In this document: positions 13,865 through 25,584 of the stretch, piece by piece
Layout of the letters: the number at the start of each line of letters is the position of its first letter
Numbering within the stretch: the stretch's first letter is position 1
NCBI GenBank assembly: GCA_019095985.1
Contig: CM032660.1
Coordinates: 43,843,161-43,907,160, forward strand
Direction: 5' to 3'
From: Streblospio benedicti
Lineage: Eukaryota; Annelida; Polychaeta; Spionida; Spionidae
Length of the DNA stretch: 64,000 nucleotides
The notes under the pieces: generated by a model
What the model was told of the DNA's origin: nothing
The model's database searches: none
The model's input: the letters and a program-made list of their open reading frames with translations, nothing else
Program-made: the position numbers and the translations under genes

Positions 13865-14068
13865 GTGCTCACACTTGATGAATACAGTCCACGTATGTTT
13901 CCGTGGGTGAGTGCCCTTGTTGTTAATCTTTTGCACGAAGGGTTTTATAATCTGCAAGACCCCAAGCGTACGCAGGTAATGGTCCGGGACGATTTCATTG
14001 GCTCGGCCAAGCTGCTTAAATCAGCCGTTGATCTTATCAGTAGGAAACATAGGAAGAAAAAGACATAA
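13865..14068 (+). CDS. Unassigned short frame with coding-like composition
   Basis: Sixty-seven codons, ending in a basic tail (RKHRKKKT). Codon composition is richer in G and C than the surrounding DNA, unlike chance frames nearby. No splice sites, domain or relative can be named. It may be a remnant of a mobile element or a chance frame. Confidence 0.2.
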   Translation: MLTLDEYSPRMFPWVSALVVNLLHEGFYNLQDPKRTQVMVRDDFIGSAKLLKSAVDLISRKHRKKKT

Positions 14069-14638
14069 ACAAAAAAAAAACGTGAATTTAATCATGGGCA
14101 CATACACAGAGTAGGTTTAGTTATAGAGTTCATGACTTTAACCACGATTGTTTACTAAATGCCAAAAGGGCATCATACACATTCAGCCAAAAATCATGGC
14201 GGGCGAAAGCCATGAGCTGCACATCGTAGACCTACCATTACACAAGCATGTCCGACATAGACAGATCCAGGGGGGGGGGGGCGATGGGGCTCAACTCAAC
14301 CATCCCCAAAAACTAACTAATTTACGTAAGTAATACTGCTCATTTCACACCCATAATACAATCTTTACGTTATGTGCATACGCGTATACAGCAGGGAACA
14401 AAAACACACACACATATGTCAGACATGCTGGGATGCACAATACTTTTAAAACGTGCCATTCATAAACCATGGCACGTCACTCTTTGTCTGTGTTTTACAT
14501 CCCTCTGGTCATTAACGCGCCTCTGGAACAGTTGATGGCGGCGGGAAAAACTGTAAAGTGAGCCGGCGAGCGCAGACGAAATGCAAATGTAGGGAATGCG
14601 AGGACTTAAAATGGCCAGTACAATGCTGACTGCGTGTG

Positions 14639-14822
14639 CAGTACAACCTCCAATTTAGGACACCTCTGTAATGAAGCCACCTCCATAATAAGATAGCTTT
14701 CTTTGGTTCCAATCGTTCAAAATGATCCCAATGGGAACCTCCATAACTATGAAGACCACCTCTCCACACCAAGACCACCTTGAGTGGGTCCCGCAAGTGG
14801 TCTTAATAAAGAGATTCTATTT
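14639..14822. mobile_element. Pogo/Tigger-like MITE copy
   Basis: The left end reads CAGTACAACCTC and the right end GAGATTCTATTT followed by TA, diverged inverted ends of the family defined by the copies at 39330-39460 and 44578-44758. The interior has the family's recurring AAGACCACCT / AGTGGTCTTAATAAAGAG blocks. Non-autonomous: too short to code for a transposase. Confidence 0.6.
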
Positions 14823-16296
14823 TACATGTAGTTGTAAAAATATTACTCAATACATGTATATATTTGAACATTTTCTGTATCCACGTGCAGTGTGTAGTAA
14901 CTCTCACAATGGCTTACTCTCTCAATTTGCCTCCACCCCCCACCCCACTCCTCACTGGACAATAAGACATTAACTAGACCCCCTCAATACTTATATACAT
15001 ATTGAGCATGATTCAATTACATACGCTTATGTGATACTTAACTAAAGGAGCGCATTAAAAAAAAGAACAAGCAAAGTCCAGTTAGTGTCAAATGCAGAGC
15101 CATACGTCCCAATGGCGTATATTGATAGTATTCCCAAATTATATTTCAACCATATTTCAATTGGAAGGTCTTCAGGGAATCTCAAAATATAGGTTTGAAC
15201 AAAAAAGTGAATAATTTATGAATGCGCTGCAACTTATTCAATTGTCACCTATACGGGCCATACGCCTGAACAGACATATAGATTCTTTTCATCTTATGAG
15301 CCCATCACCATTCATGGGATAATTCTTTTGAGAATCAATCACTTTATTGATCCAGAATGTTTCAGGTCAGATTTGTTGAGACTGAAATACAACAAAACAC
15401 AGTCCTCACATAAATGTCTCTTTAAAACAATGGGTTTTCCATTCTTATATTTAATTCTATATGCTAGGGTGTGACTCTTAAATTATCTGGCTTTTATTTA
15501 TTTTTTATGTTTATGTTAAGTTTTTATGGACTGACATTACATGGATAATTCATTTATCCATTTATTGTCGTTGTCTGAAATAAATAAATACATAGACAAA
15601 TTCTATGGCAGTGTATGGCATGTTTGTCAAATAGCTTTAGACCTAGTTCTGCCCAAAATACAATGACAAAATTTCGTACTGGCTGGGTAGAGCTAGCCCA
15701 TATTCGTTTCAGGGTTTAGTCCTAAAATGATAGATGTCGCACCTGTTTTTGATTGTAAACAAACTTACTAAGGATTCAGTATAGTACTTCAAACAGTCGG
15801 TTTTCTTGCCGTTGGGGGTATCTGAGTATAATATGGCATTTGTAAAGTACATTTTCTAAAAGGACATGCAATTTTGTATCATGCAAGCCCATTTTGGTAT
15901 GATTTTGATGCAGTTTGATGTGCACGAAATGAACGTGTCTGAGGACGTCATCTGATACATGGGTGCCGATTTTGGCACTTTCTGAAGTACATGGAAATAT
16001 TCTTTTTTGCAGAAAATCAATTGAAAAAAAATTGTACACCAGAGAAGCTGATCGTTTTTGGATATATGATAGCATATATGGTAAGGAATCACGTCATATG
16101 CTAGATGGGGGGTAAAATTTCTATCTCCGGGTCAGTGGGGGCTGTAGAGTGAGTGGTTTGCAAATTTTGACAAGGGTAATGTTTGTGTGATTTCTGATTT
16201 CAATGGCAACAGGAAGCAGCTATACCTAATATGATATTGGAAGGATGCAGTGTAAATGAATCCCGTTTTTGCTCCAAGGCAGGCGCTGAAAAATCA

Positions 16297-16396
16297 NNNN
16301 NNNNNNNNNNNNNNNNNNNNNNNNNNNNNNNNNNNNNNNNNNNNNNNNNNNNNNNNNNNNNNNNNNNNNNNNNNNNNNNNNNNNNNNNNNNNNNNN
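16297..16396. other. Assembly gap (N run)
   Basis: A run of 100 N, the usual arbitrary gap size. Anything spanning it, including local repeats, cannot be judged. Confidence 0.99.
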
Positions 16397-18167
16397 TTGA
16401 CAAAAGCTAGCCAAATAAATGAAACAAAACAACCAGAAAAATAAAAATAAAAGTCAAACAAGAAAAAAAGCTAGAATGGAAACCACGAATACATTATTCA
16501 GAGCAATCTCCGATAAAGCCTCAACTATTCCTGTCTCAGACCTTTGCGACATACCGCAATATGTCTCTCTGAAATACGTTTGAAGTAGAATAAATTGTTT
16601 TAAAATAGAATGTTTTCTTCATTCCAGAATTCTGCCACTCTCAAGTGCTGTTAACTGTATTTTGTTGTTAACAAACAAGTGACCTTTAAAAAATGAAATC
16701 AAAGTATTACTGTACACACCCTATACATTTTGATGACAATGTTTTGTCTCAAATGTGCTGATGAATATTGATTGTACAACAAGTGACAATTAAATGTTTG
16801 TATGTTTTAGATTTATTAACTCCGTTTTAGTGTAGGACATTACATTCAGCCCCACCTTTAAAATCGGCGAGATAACACAGACGTACGTACGATCGCAAAT
16901 AAATTACTAAATGAGCATGAAAAATTACTAAATGAAATGTAATAAAAGTTATAATTGAAGCGCAGTGCATAGTATCGAGACAACGACCGTCATTCCAGAC
17001 GATTCGACATAAATTATGAATCCAGGGTCAAATAGATCTGATGACGTCAGACATTTTGGCATTCCCGACCTGATCGCAGTCGGGTCACGATTTGGGGCTG
17101 TGTGCAACTACCTTATGACATTTACACTTTCTCAATGATAGCTGAATATAAATTACAAACATACACAGTCCACCAACATGGCATACTTAATTTGGACTGT
17201 TCATTCGATCGTTTAGAGAAGCTAATCATTCTAAATGACAGTAATTATTAAAAGGTACAAAGGTACAAAAGGTTAAATACACTTGACTTGACTTGACTTG
17301 TGACAGCTAACACCTTACAATACAGCTACTAGTATTTGCACTGAAACGTCCCTATTATATTACATGTAGTCTAATGTCCGTGTAAATCGATTTACATTAA
17401 CACAGGTCAAACATATCACAGAGAAAAACACCCTAACTGGTATTGTCTAATTATGCGTAATTTTGCATTACCCCACATTTGAATCTATTTAGGCTGATTT
17501 CACAAAGTAAACAACTATACGTGATCAGTACAATGTGTAGTAACAGTGTTGACGTTGTTGCCATGTAAAGTCCCAACTAAAAAAGTACTTTTTTGGATAT
17601 ACTCAAAGGCGCTAGCACCAAACTCCAAAAACACAACTCCATAGTCCATATCATTATTATTACACCGAGTGAAACCTCGACACTAATTTTCCAAATACTC
17701 TCATTACATGTATATTAGTATAGTATATATTGAATAATATCTATGTCATTTGAGCATGGTACCTTTGACTATACTGACATAAGTTACCAAAAAGCATACA
17801 TGTACGTCATATTCACCCACCAAATTCACACTCGTCTACTACCATAACCAACGTTCCAGACCAGCTGGTCGGTTGTGTGGTGTGGACCTTCCGCGAGGAT
17901 TTCATTCACACAGGACCTCGTCTAAAATCCAGGTTCTGCCATCACTTTCTAACCCATAGGCAGATGCAGGGGAGGCGCAGGTGTGCGCAGGGGTGCGCCC
18001 CCTTTTTTACACCTCGACGTCCGCCATCAATCTCGCGTATAATCCATGAAATCCCTGAAGTGCGCCCCCTTCCGCTTCTAAAAACATGGATCTGCAATTG
18101 AAACCCTCACCTCCGGTGTAACATGACATGCCTTTCACTATCAAAAGCAAACCCCGTAGTACACCCT

Positions 18168-21100
18168 TCACAGATCCACGGGCCGCGGTTCTTGGTCCTC
18201 CCGAGGGTGCCGCCGCCAGCAACACACGGCCTTGCGGAAACACGTGCGGAAGTCTCGCGAGAAGCAGTGGTAGATGACGGGATTGAGCATGGAGTTGACG
18301 TAGACGAGTCCGTGCCACACGATGAGTAGCACCTTGTAGGCCAGTGCCTCTGGCGGCCGGGCGTAGTACGACAGCAACAGGTGCACGTGCAGCGGCAGCC
18401 AGCAGACGGCGAACGTGACGACCAGCACGGACAGCACGCGGGTCACGTGGCGCCCGCGCTCGTCCGCAGCGCCACCCACGGCGGCCGCGGGAGTCTGAGG
18501 AGAGGAGTTAGGGATGATGGTGGTAAATGTATAGCGATAGAAACACACACTATAACTAGTTGCAGGGCGAACGGAAATTATGCTTATGATCTGTATGATT
18601 GTGATGATACAGATGGTCACAGTTATAAACTGGGCATGAGGATGAGGGATGCCATGTTTTGTTTTCATACTGCCAGGATGACCAAGATCCAATACGTTAT
18701 ATTGGGCTAAGCCACCCCGTTCACAGCCATCCAGCCCCCGCCCCCCCCCCCCAAAAAAAAAAGAAGTCCTTTCTTACACCTATTTTTTTTTAGACATTAT
18801 TAAGGATTTCTAGGCCTATTATATGAATTTATCACTATTTCTCATCAGTGCCATTTACAATTTAAGGAGAAGCGTGTTTATATGCTATTCAGCAAACGAT
18901 TAGCCTCCCATTTTCTCCTAAACTGACCCAAAGCTAGATTTTCACCACTTAACTACCCAATAAATCTGCGTATAACGATCTGATGGAATTCTGATATAAA
19001 TATTGCACCCACCCTTATTTTTCCACCAAAATTACAAAATACAACAGATGCCTTTGTGAGCCGGTGAGTAGTCTTCTAATGTCTCTTTCAATGACTCTTA
19101 TGATAGAAGAAAAACTTAATTCTACCTAGGGTTTCTATCCCATCACGATAGCTTTCAAAAGGTGTACGGACCAATCAACATGATTATTTACCCTCATCAT
19201 TGCTATACACATAAGCGATCGTAGGCAAACCATGCGTATTGTGGCAATTCGTCAACTTGGGCGTATTTAGGCGGCATTGAACGTAGTAAAAATGCATGTG
19301 ACGATTTGCTGAGTCAAACAAAGAGTAACTTATTCCTAAAGTTTTGCGGGCCCCAGACGCACCATAACTACTTGCAACAAACTTAATCAAGCTGTACATT
19401 CGTCCATTTTTTGAGCATGTTCAAAATTCCCCAACAATTTTTGCCAGTTCCCTGGTGCAAGTAGAGCTACGTAGGCGGAATTTGGTAATGTGTAAAGCAG
19501 GTTTAAAGCTACAAAACATGTACGGACATGACAAATCCACACGATCCTTTACCCCCGACATCGTTCTAAGTCCTCACCTTGGCGTTGCGCCGCAGGTGTC
19601 GCACGACGAGCGCCGACAGTGTGGCGATGACGCCGAGCGGCAGCGCGTACGCGAACACGAAGAACGACGCGAAGAGCTGCTGGCCGGCCGCCTGCCCCGT
19701 GATGATGCACTCCAGCCGAGAGGTGTCGCTGTTGTAGGACACCTGCAACGTGGGCGAGTGTTATTTTCTTGTTATAGTATAGAACCTCTCTATTCGGGCC
19801 ACATTTGCCGGCCGTGGCACCTACTATACACGTTCATTAGGTACAGGCCATTGGGTTGAAAGAGTGAGTGAGTGAGTGAGTGAGTGAGTGAGTGAGTGAG
19901 TGAGTGATTGCGTGCAATGTGCGCTGAATGTGCTGCCGATGCAAGCATATGAGAAGCGATCAATTGATGATCAATAAATGGGCCAATGACCTGGTGTGAA
20001 TTGTAAAGTCGTGAGAGCAAGAATTGGATCAGGACTATAAACCATCTCAATTACACACTTACAATTTATATGAGATCAGCATTAGGTGGTCTCAATAGGG
20101 TGGTGGTCCTAATAGGAGGTAATATCGCACTTAAATTGTTATATACGTCGTCCTGCATTGAGGATTAGACAACGATATTCAACTGCTATATGAACTAGAC
20201 ATAAACTATGCTATACTTCTGTGTAAGAGCGTTTATGATCTAGTATAGTGTTGACTCGGGGGGCAATGATAGGGGTCACCATTTCCCACTAGGGGTTATC
20301 TTTTCCACCACTCAGTTTCACTAGGCATTATGATTTCAACATTCCAGCCAGTTTCACTAAGGGTTCAATATCTCTAGCTCAATTTTCATATAGTCACATT
20401 TTACCTTATTGTTTACGATTGCACTTATGTTGTGTTAATGTGTTTAAATTGTAGCAAATCTTGCTGTTTTTATTACAGTCTCACATAGTATAATACCCCT
20501 TGGGATAATACCCCATTGGTTTCATCCGGTGGTTTCACTAGGGGTATCATTTTCATAGTTTCACTGGTTTCACGAAGTGGTATGATTTTGAACCGTAAGT
20601 GGCACCCCCTACCCATTCACCCCTGAAGCCCTCCCCCCCAAGAGTGTAGATCTAGTTCAGATAGGTCATGCATTAATTTGGATGTATCCTGTACATCCTA
20701 CACAAATGTTGTGACACAGAGTTTCATCTTTCATTTGGACACACGAGACGAGAGAAACGTGCTGCTGATCCCATTTTAGGCCGGCCCACTGTTATAACCA
20801 CCCAACGTGTTTTCACTCAGATTCATAGCCAAATGCTTATAGGCATTCATTACGTACAATGTAGGGACTAAATTAAGCTTGTACTACTAAAGAACACCAA
20901 GTAGATGCCATCAATTCTAACGCCATTGTCACTTACTGGCTCATTAACCATCAATTGCACCGTTGAGATGGTAATTGTGGGAAGATGCAAGTGAGTGTGA
21001 AAATGAAATTATAATACAATCTCCTAGTGTCGTGATTGTAGCAGTTGTGTTCACTAACAGTAAGAAGATTCGATCACTAGACTACACGATAGAAGATTAT

Positions 21101-24100
21101 ATATGGATATTCAAAAAGCAATAGTTGGCACTTTTTGATGTATATCATGATGACCTGAGTATTTAATATCATCATTAATAAAACTTACAACAATCTACTA
21201 AGTGCATGATGTGCATATTGTCAATTCTCTTCTACAAATATTTCACGATACTCAATTAGCTTCAAAATTAGGTACATGCATTACCTATGTCAAACATCCA
21301 TAGTTTACATAACATTTTTTCTTTTGGGAATAAACTGACAAAAGCAGAGCTATGGTATTATTCTCTGCCTGTCATGCCATTTAACCATCGTTCATTCATC
21401 ATACCATGTGCCATCATTTATCATGTATATTGCAATACGGCAAAAACTGGATTTTGATGCAAATCGCCCGTTATTGAGTTTAAATCGGATTCACCTCGGT
21501 AGGGATTCAATTCGGGGCGTTTTCAGATGTTATTATGCCGGTAGAAAACCCTCAGTGCAATATTCATTGACAGCACCACATACACACCAGTTTCCCTATT
21601 TAACTTAGAATATGTATACTGCGTAAAGCATTGCCTAAACCCTGCTTGATAGGGCTTGACGTTGAGCAGGTCAACTGGTGTCTGTACACAGACAAGGTCT
21701 ATATAATTGATGCAGAATATAGTAAGTATGTGTACAAGTAAGATAGAGAATGCAATAATGCCCACTACAAATACGCTCACGTCTATAGTATTTGTCAATG
21801 GATTTACTCCACACACACATTTAAATATTGAATAGTAATGCAGAGTTTGTGTAAATCAAGAGACCTTCTTTTAATTATTATAAGCGTGAAAAGCCTGTTA
21901 AACCTGACAAACCGTGATAAACCGTAAACTGTTCTCGTGGACACCTCTCATTTAATGTGAGCCCTTTATAATTCTAAATTTCTTTACATATCATACATAA
22001 AGTGATCTCAGTTTTCTTTTTAGGACTCCTGTCTTGAATGGACACTTTTTGCTTTTCCTGAACATGTCCACATGAGACAGGTTCCACTGTGTATATAGTT
22101 AGTGATTCCTCACTTACGCACTCACTCACTGACGCACCCACGTGCACTCACAGCCGCCCTCCACATACTCACCCCGTGCACGATGAGGATGGGGATCTTG
22201 GTGAGCAGGAATGTGAGCCAGATGACGACGGCCAGCACCACCATGTTGCGCTTGCTGCGCACAAAGCGCGTGTCCGGCCCGTGCACCACGCACACGTACC
22301 TGCCAACAACATACATGTATTCTTTAGTTGATGGCCTGTTAGTAGTAAAAGGATTCATGTTACTGTTTACATAATCACCATTAATTCCTGTTATATACTG
22401 AAGTGCCTGCAGGCATTTTCCCTCATATGAGAATATTCATAATTATTTGCCCTTCACTCATTTATTTCTTAACCACCCCTACTCAGTTGCCTCACGTTTT
22501 ATACGCCACTTATCCCACCATTCACCATACCCACACCAAAAATAAACCCCAATAACACCTCACTACTCAATAACCCACATCTGCCAAAAATAAAACAAAA
22601 TAAACCACACCAAGCCCCCACCTGACGACGGACACGGCGGTCAGCGTGTAGATGGTGACGTAGCAGGAGACGTAGAGCAGGTACTGGATGAGGCGGCAGA
22701 GCGCGGCGCCGAGCGGCCACGCCGCCAGCACGTAGTGCGCCACCGAGAACCCGCCACAGATGAGCAGGAAGCTGAGGTCGCTGAGCGCCAGGTTGAGCAG
22801 CAGCAGGTTGGTCACAGTGCGCAGCTCTGGAGCAGTAGAGAGTGGTCAGAAGTGTGATACTGGTGGTGATGTTGATGGTGATGCTGATTTTGATGTTGAT
22901 GTTGATAATGATGTTGATACTGATATTGATGTTTTTTACTGATTTTGATGTTGATAATCATAATGATAAAGATACTGATTTTGGTACAGATACTGGTGTT
23001 AATGCTGATAATGATACTGATTTTGATGTGGTTGCTGATACTAATACTGATGTTGTTGCTGATGCTAACAATGTTGTAAACGTAAATGTGGTTCTTTATA
23101 GTCGCAATTCACCGTTATCGTGCTCAAGCGACTTTACATATTTATAACCAGGTCATTGGCATACTTGTCACACTATGTCCTTCTCAACTCCCTGTGGAGA
23201 ATGCAGCACATCGCTACCGTAGTGCAGACGTGCTATTCACTCACATTAACGATCACTCGCTTGACCTGTATCTATTTAACGTGTAAGTACCATGGTGATT
23301 ATGATGTTGATACTGATACGGATGCTGCAGTATGTTTTCAGAAAGGACATCATAGTATTAGACATACTCAGTAATCTGTATACGGACGTTTAGATTTGAT
23401 AAGAGTTCTGTTTACAGTGTAGGAATAAAACTCAATTATGTGGATATGTATGCATTAAAGTTTTTTTATTTGTTAAATGGCATCTTCCACTTTAAGCCCT
23501 CTTAACAAGAAAGTGGTGAATATATACGGTCTACTATTACAACAAAAGCCAAAGAGGATATAATATATAGTAGAATATAATGCTTGACAAGACTGAAACC
23601 TCATTCTTCAATGACCATATATATCTTAAACTACTTTGATACACTGCAACTTCCGAATTAAGGCCACCCAAGCGACCAGTCTCAAGTGGTCACAATAGAG
23701 ATGGGGTTTCTTTGTGAAGTCTTGGGACCGACCGCAACGATTGGTAGACTATATTGATGGTCTCAATAGAGACGTGGTATTAATGGCGTGCTCCACTGTA
23801 GCCCAAATACTGATGTTGTTGCTGATGCTGATACTTATGCTGATACTGATATTGCAGTATGCTTTCAAGAAGAACATCACAGTAATAGGCCTACTCTATA
23901 CACAGAGGTTTGGATTTGATATCGGTAGTGGGGGTGGGTGTGTGTGTGGGGGGGGCGCATTCTCCTCACCCTTGAAGCTGCAGATGACGTGTATGACGAG
24001 CACGTTGCCCAGCACGCCCACGGCGATGATGACGGAGAAGAGCGCGGGCACCACCACGCGGTACACCGACCACACGTACTCGTCTGCCGAGCACAGCTCG

Positions 24101-24156
24101 CGGGACGCGTTCGCCAGGTCCAATGGCGGGTAACTGGGTTCTGACGACAGCGACAT
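18168..24156 (-). CDS. Rhodopsin-class neuropeptide GPCR, allatostatin-A/buccalin/galanin receptor type (5 coding exons)
   Basis: Coding exons: 24156-23970, 22826-22622, 22299-22173, 19742-19578, 18494-18168; all GT-AG, phases continuous, 336 residues. Visible landmarks: N-glycosylation site at N16; GN in TM1 (N51); NLALSD in TM2 (D79); the disulfide pair C106 (top of TM3) and C185 (second extracellular loop); CWLP in TM6 (259-262); NPVIY in TM7 (299-303); a CC pair after helix 8 as a possible palmitoylation site. TM2-TM3 (TNLLLLNLALSDLSFLL, then QYLLYVSCYVTIYTL) fits the allatostatin-A/galanin group by memory of that family; the ligand is therefore inferred to be an amidated neuropeptide and the coupling to be G-protein mediated at the plasma membrane. 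Unusual: the TM3 end reads V130-R131-Y132 instead of DRY. The third loop is short, and exons are very GC-rich within AT-rich introns. The exact ligand is not decided by the sequence. Confidence 0.92.
19862..19907. repeat. (GAGT)n microsatellite
   Basis: About eleven perfect GAGT units in the last intron of the GPCR gene, directly before a SINE fragment. Confidence 0.95.
19930..20062 (+). repeat. SINE 3' fragment
   Basis: It shares ATGATCAATAA, GCCAATGACCTGGTGT and GACTATAAACCA with the copies at 31400-31535 and 43780-44015. Both this copy and the one at 31 kb directly follow a microsatellite and also share a GATGCAAGCATATGAGA-like stretch absent from the tRNA-headed copy, suggesting a subfamily. 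Confidence 0.6.
20070..20118. mobile_element. Fragment of the pogo-like MITE family
   Basis: Contains TTAGGTGGTCTCAATAGGG and GGTCCTAATAGGAGG, matching interior and right-end blocks of the MITE at 44578-44758. Ends are lost. Confidence 0.4.
20265..20640. repeat. Degenerate repeat region with TTTCACTAGGGG motifs
   Basis: The motif TTTCACTA(G/A)G(G/C) followed by a T-rich piece recurs at least five times with variable spacing inside the last GPCR intron. It may be an old minisatellite or dispersed element; no ends or coding part are visible. Confidence 0.35.
21921..22095. mobile_element. Possible diverged member of the pogo-like MITE family
   Basis: The right edge (GTTCCACTGTGTA) and the left edge (TAAACTGTTCTCG) are roughly inverted to each other and resemble the MITE ends. 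The interior is too diverged for a firm call. Confidence 0.25.
22856..23075. repeat. TGATGTTGATACTGAT-type minisatellite
   Basis: Imperfect tandem repeats of GAT-rich hexamer multiples (TGATGTTGATGTTGATAATG and relatives) start about 30 bases beyond the acceptor of the GPCR exon at 22826, inside the intron. Smaller islands of the same motif recur near 23300-23330 and 23810-23855, so the array may once have been longer. Confidence 0.8.
23642..23798. mobile_element. Pogo/Tigger-like MITE copy
   Basis: It is flanked by TA on both sides (23640-23641 and 23799-23800). The ends read CACTGCAACTTC and GCGTGCTCCACTG, diverged inverted repeats; the interior keeps TGGTCTCAATAGAGACGTGG. It lies in the first coding intron of the GPCR gene. 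Confidence 0.6.
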
Positions 24157-24257
24157 TGTCCTCTTGGTTGTGGTCTACTTTTGTTTGTGGCTTGGTTGTG
24201 ATTTAGTTAACTTCGTGTCTGATAGCGTGATGATTCGCCATGCTGTTGGTGGTATAC
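24157..24257 (-). other. 5' UTR part of the first visible GPCR exon
   Basis: The minus strand reads AATTTTGCAG then GTATACC, a good 3' splice site at 24258-24259, about 100 bases before the ATG. At least one further non-coding exon must lie upstream; I could not identify it. Confidence 0.55.
24203..24241 (-). promoter_or_regulatory. Upstream ORF in the GPCR 5' leader
   Basis: A start codon followed by eleven codons and TAA lies 47 bases before the receptor ATG (24156), within the exon that begins at the acceptor 24258-24259. If the exon is used as predicted, this 12-residue uORF could lower translation of the receptor. Whether it is translated is unknown. Confidence 0.4.
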
Positions 24258-25528
24258 CTGCAAAATTGTCACATGTTAGTGAAATGGCTGATTCAATTGC
24301 CGTTTGTTGTTTCTGGGATGGTCGCTGAGATTTATGCACATTTGTAGCATGATAAGGTTGAATAATTTACTTATTAGATATATCTAAATGTATTTGTTCA
24401 GAAAATAGTCTCCCCCCGTAGTTAGTGTGTGGTTAACTTATCACTGAGTACTCAGAACAATCTAGTCACACTTAGGTCTGAACACTTCACAATATGGGAT
24501 TGTTAGGAAGACAATACAAGCACTCTATTATGTTAACTACTAATAATTATCAACTTATTTCGCACGTACTGGGAATTTTCATACAACTACGCTCATCTAT
24601 CTTATTTTGCCACTAAACTCAACCAATTATCTTACTGTAGGTGCATTCGTATTACTGCTCTATTCATCCGGCAAAAGTCACATCGATCTTCTGTGAAGAA
24701 ATGGCCAGAAAGTGACTATACCCACAAACTCCTGGAAATTGATAAACAAGTGTTAAGATGAAACTGACAGTTGCCTACTTCTAATGACATTGAACACTTC
24801 GTTGCTCAAATATAAAACAGATGCTTTACAGGTGGTACGCTTCACATATTATGTCATTGCTTAATCTAATAGCATTAATATACTTAAACAATGGCAGAGT
24901 GTCTTTTTAAACCAGTTAGCTTGTACACGGAAAAATTGAACAATCATAGAATGCATACATGACTGACAACGCATCCCAACAGCTAAACATCCACAGACTA
25001 TTTAAAACAACAAAACAAAAACAAAAAACAAAAACAAACAACAACAATAAAATGCATTGCTCTAGAAAGAGATAGTTCAAGCCTAAGCGCTTAAACAGAA
25101 CTATTAACAGTACGTTTTACAGTGATGTTATTACTTCCACATATTAGATAGTGGCTGCATTGTAGGTTAGAGCTTTTAGAATTAACGGTATCGCTGAGCT
25201 GGTAGTCTTTCCATTAAACTACATTCAAATACCTTTCAGCCTAAAGCTTTTATTCGCCGAGCTGTTTGTCCGATAATTTGATGGCGTGTTGTAGAATATG
25301 CGTTGAGATTTACCTTACTTATATGGTTACATTCAAAGAATCTTTGGGGAATACACTTTTCATTACAAGCCTCCACTGCCCAAATGCACAACGCATTGTA
25401 TAAAAATTAAATGCAAAAAATATACATGTTTCCATAAATTTAATGCTATGTTGTAGTATATGTTAAGATATTGTGAATATGGTGTATGTACTTGTATGTA
25501 CAATTTATACGTGTACATGTGCTTGAAC

Positions 25529-25584
25529 CACTTTGAGTATCAGATGTCAAGATACGACCAATTTGACATCTGATACTCAAAGTG
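25529..25584. repeat. Perfect 22-base inverted repeat with 12-base loop
   Basis: Arms 25529-25550 and 25563-25584 are exact reverse complements (CACTTTGAGTATCAGATGTC plus AA). The loop is GATACGACCAAT. Confidence 0.9.

Larger units (their letters stand above)
14100..18160. other. Intergenic; MITE copy and assembly gap, no recognisable gene
   Basis: The stretch contains a G run at 14271-14281, a pogo-like MITE (14639-14822), about 100 N at 16297-16396, and an ACTTG micro-repeat near 17280-17300. Around 17955-18090 is a GC-rich piece with ATCCATGAAATCCCTGAAG and GTGCGCCCCCTT that looks like a dispersed repeat. No exon seen. Confidence 0.5.

Noticed and set aside
11450-14330. Cluster of short frames on both strands, considered as an old large DNA element
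   Set aside because: No recognisable protein, no terminal repeats and no ends; only the frame at 13865-14068 was kept, at low confidence.
15776-16092. Overlapping minus-strand frames of about 80-100 codons before the first gap
   Set aside because: Composition equals the background and no splice sites or domains are visible.
22842-23147. Asp/Val-rich frame in the GPCR intron
   Set aside because: It is a translation of the GATGTT minisatellite.
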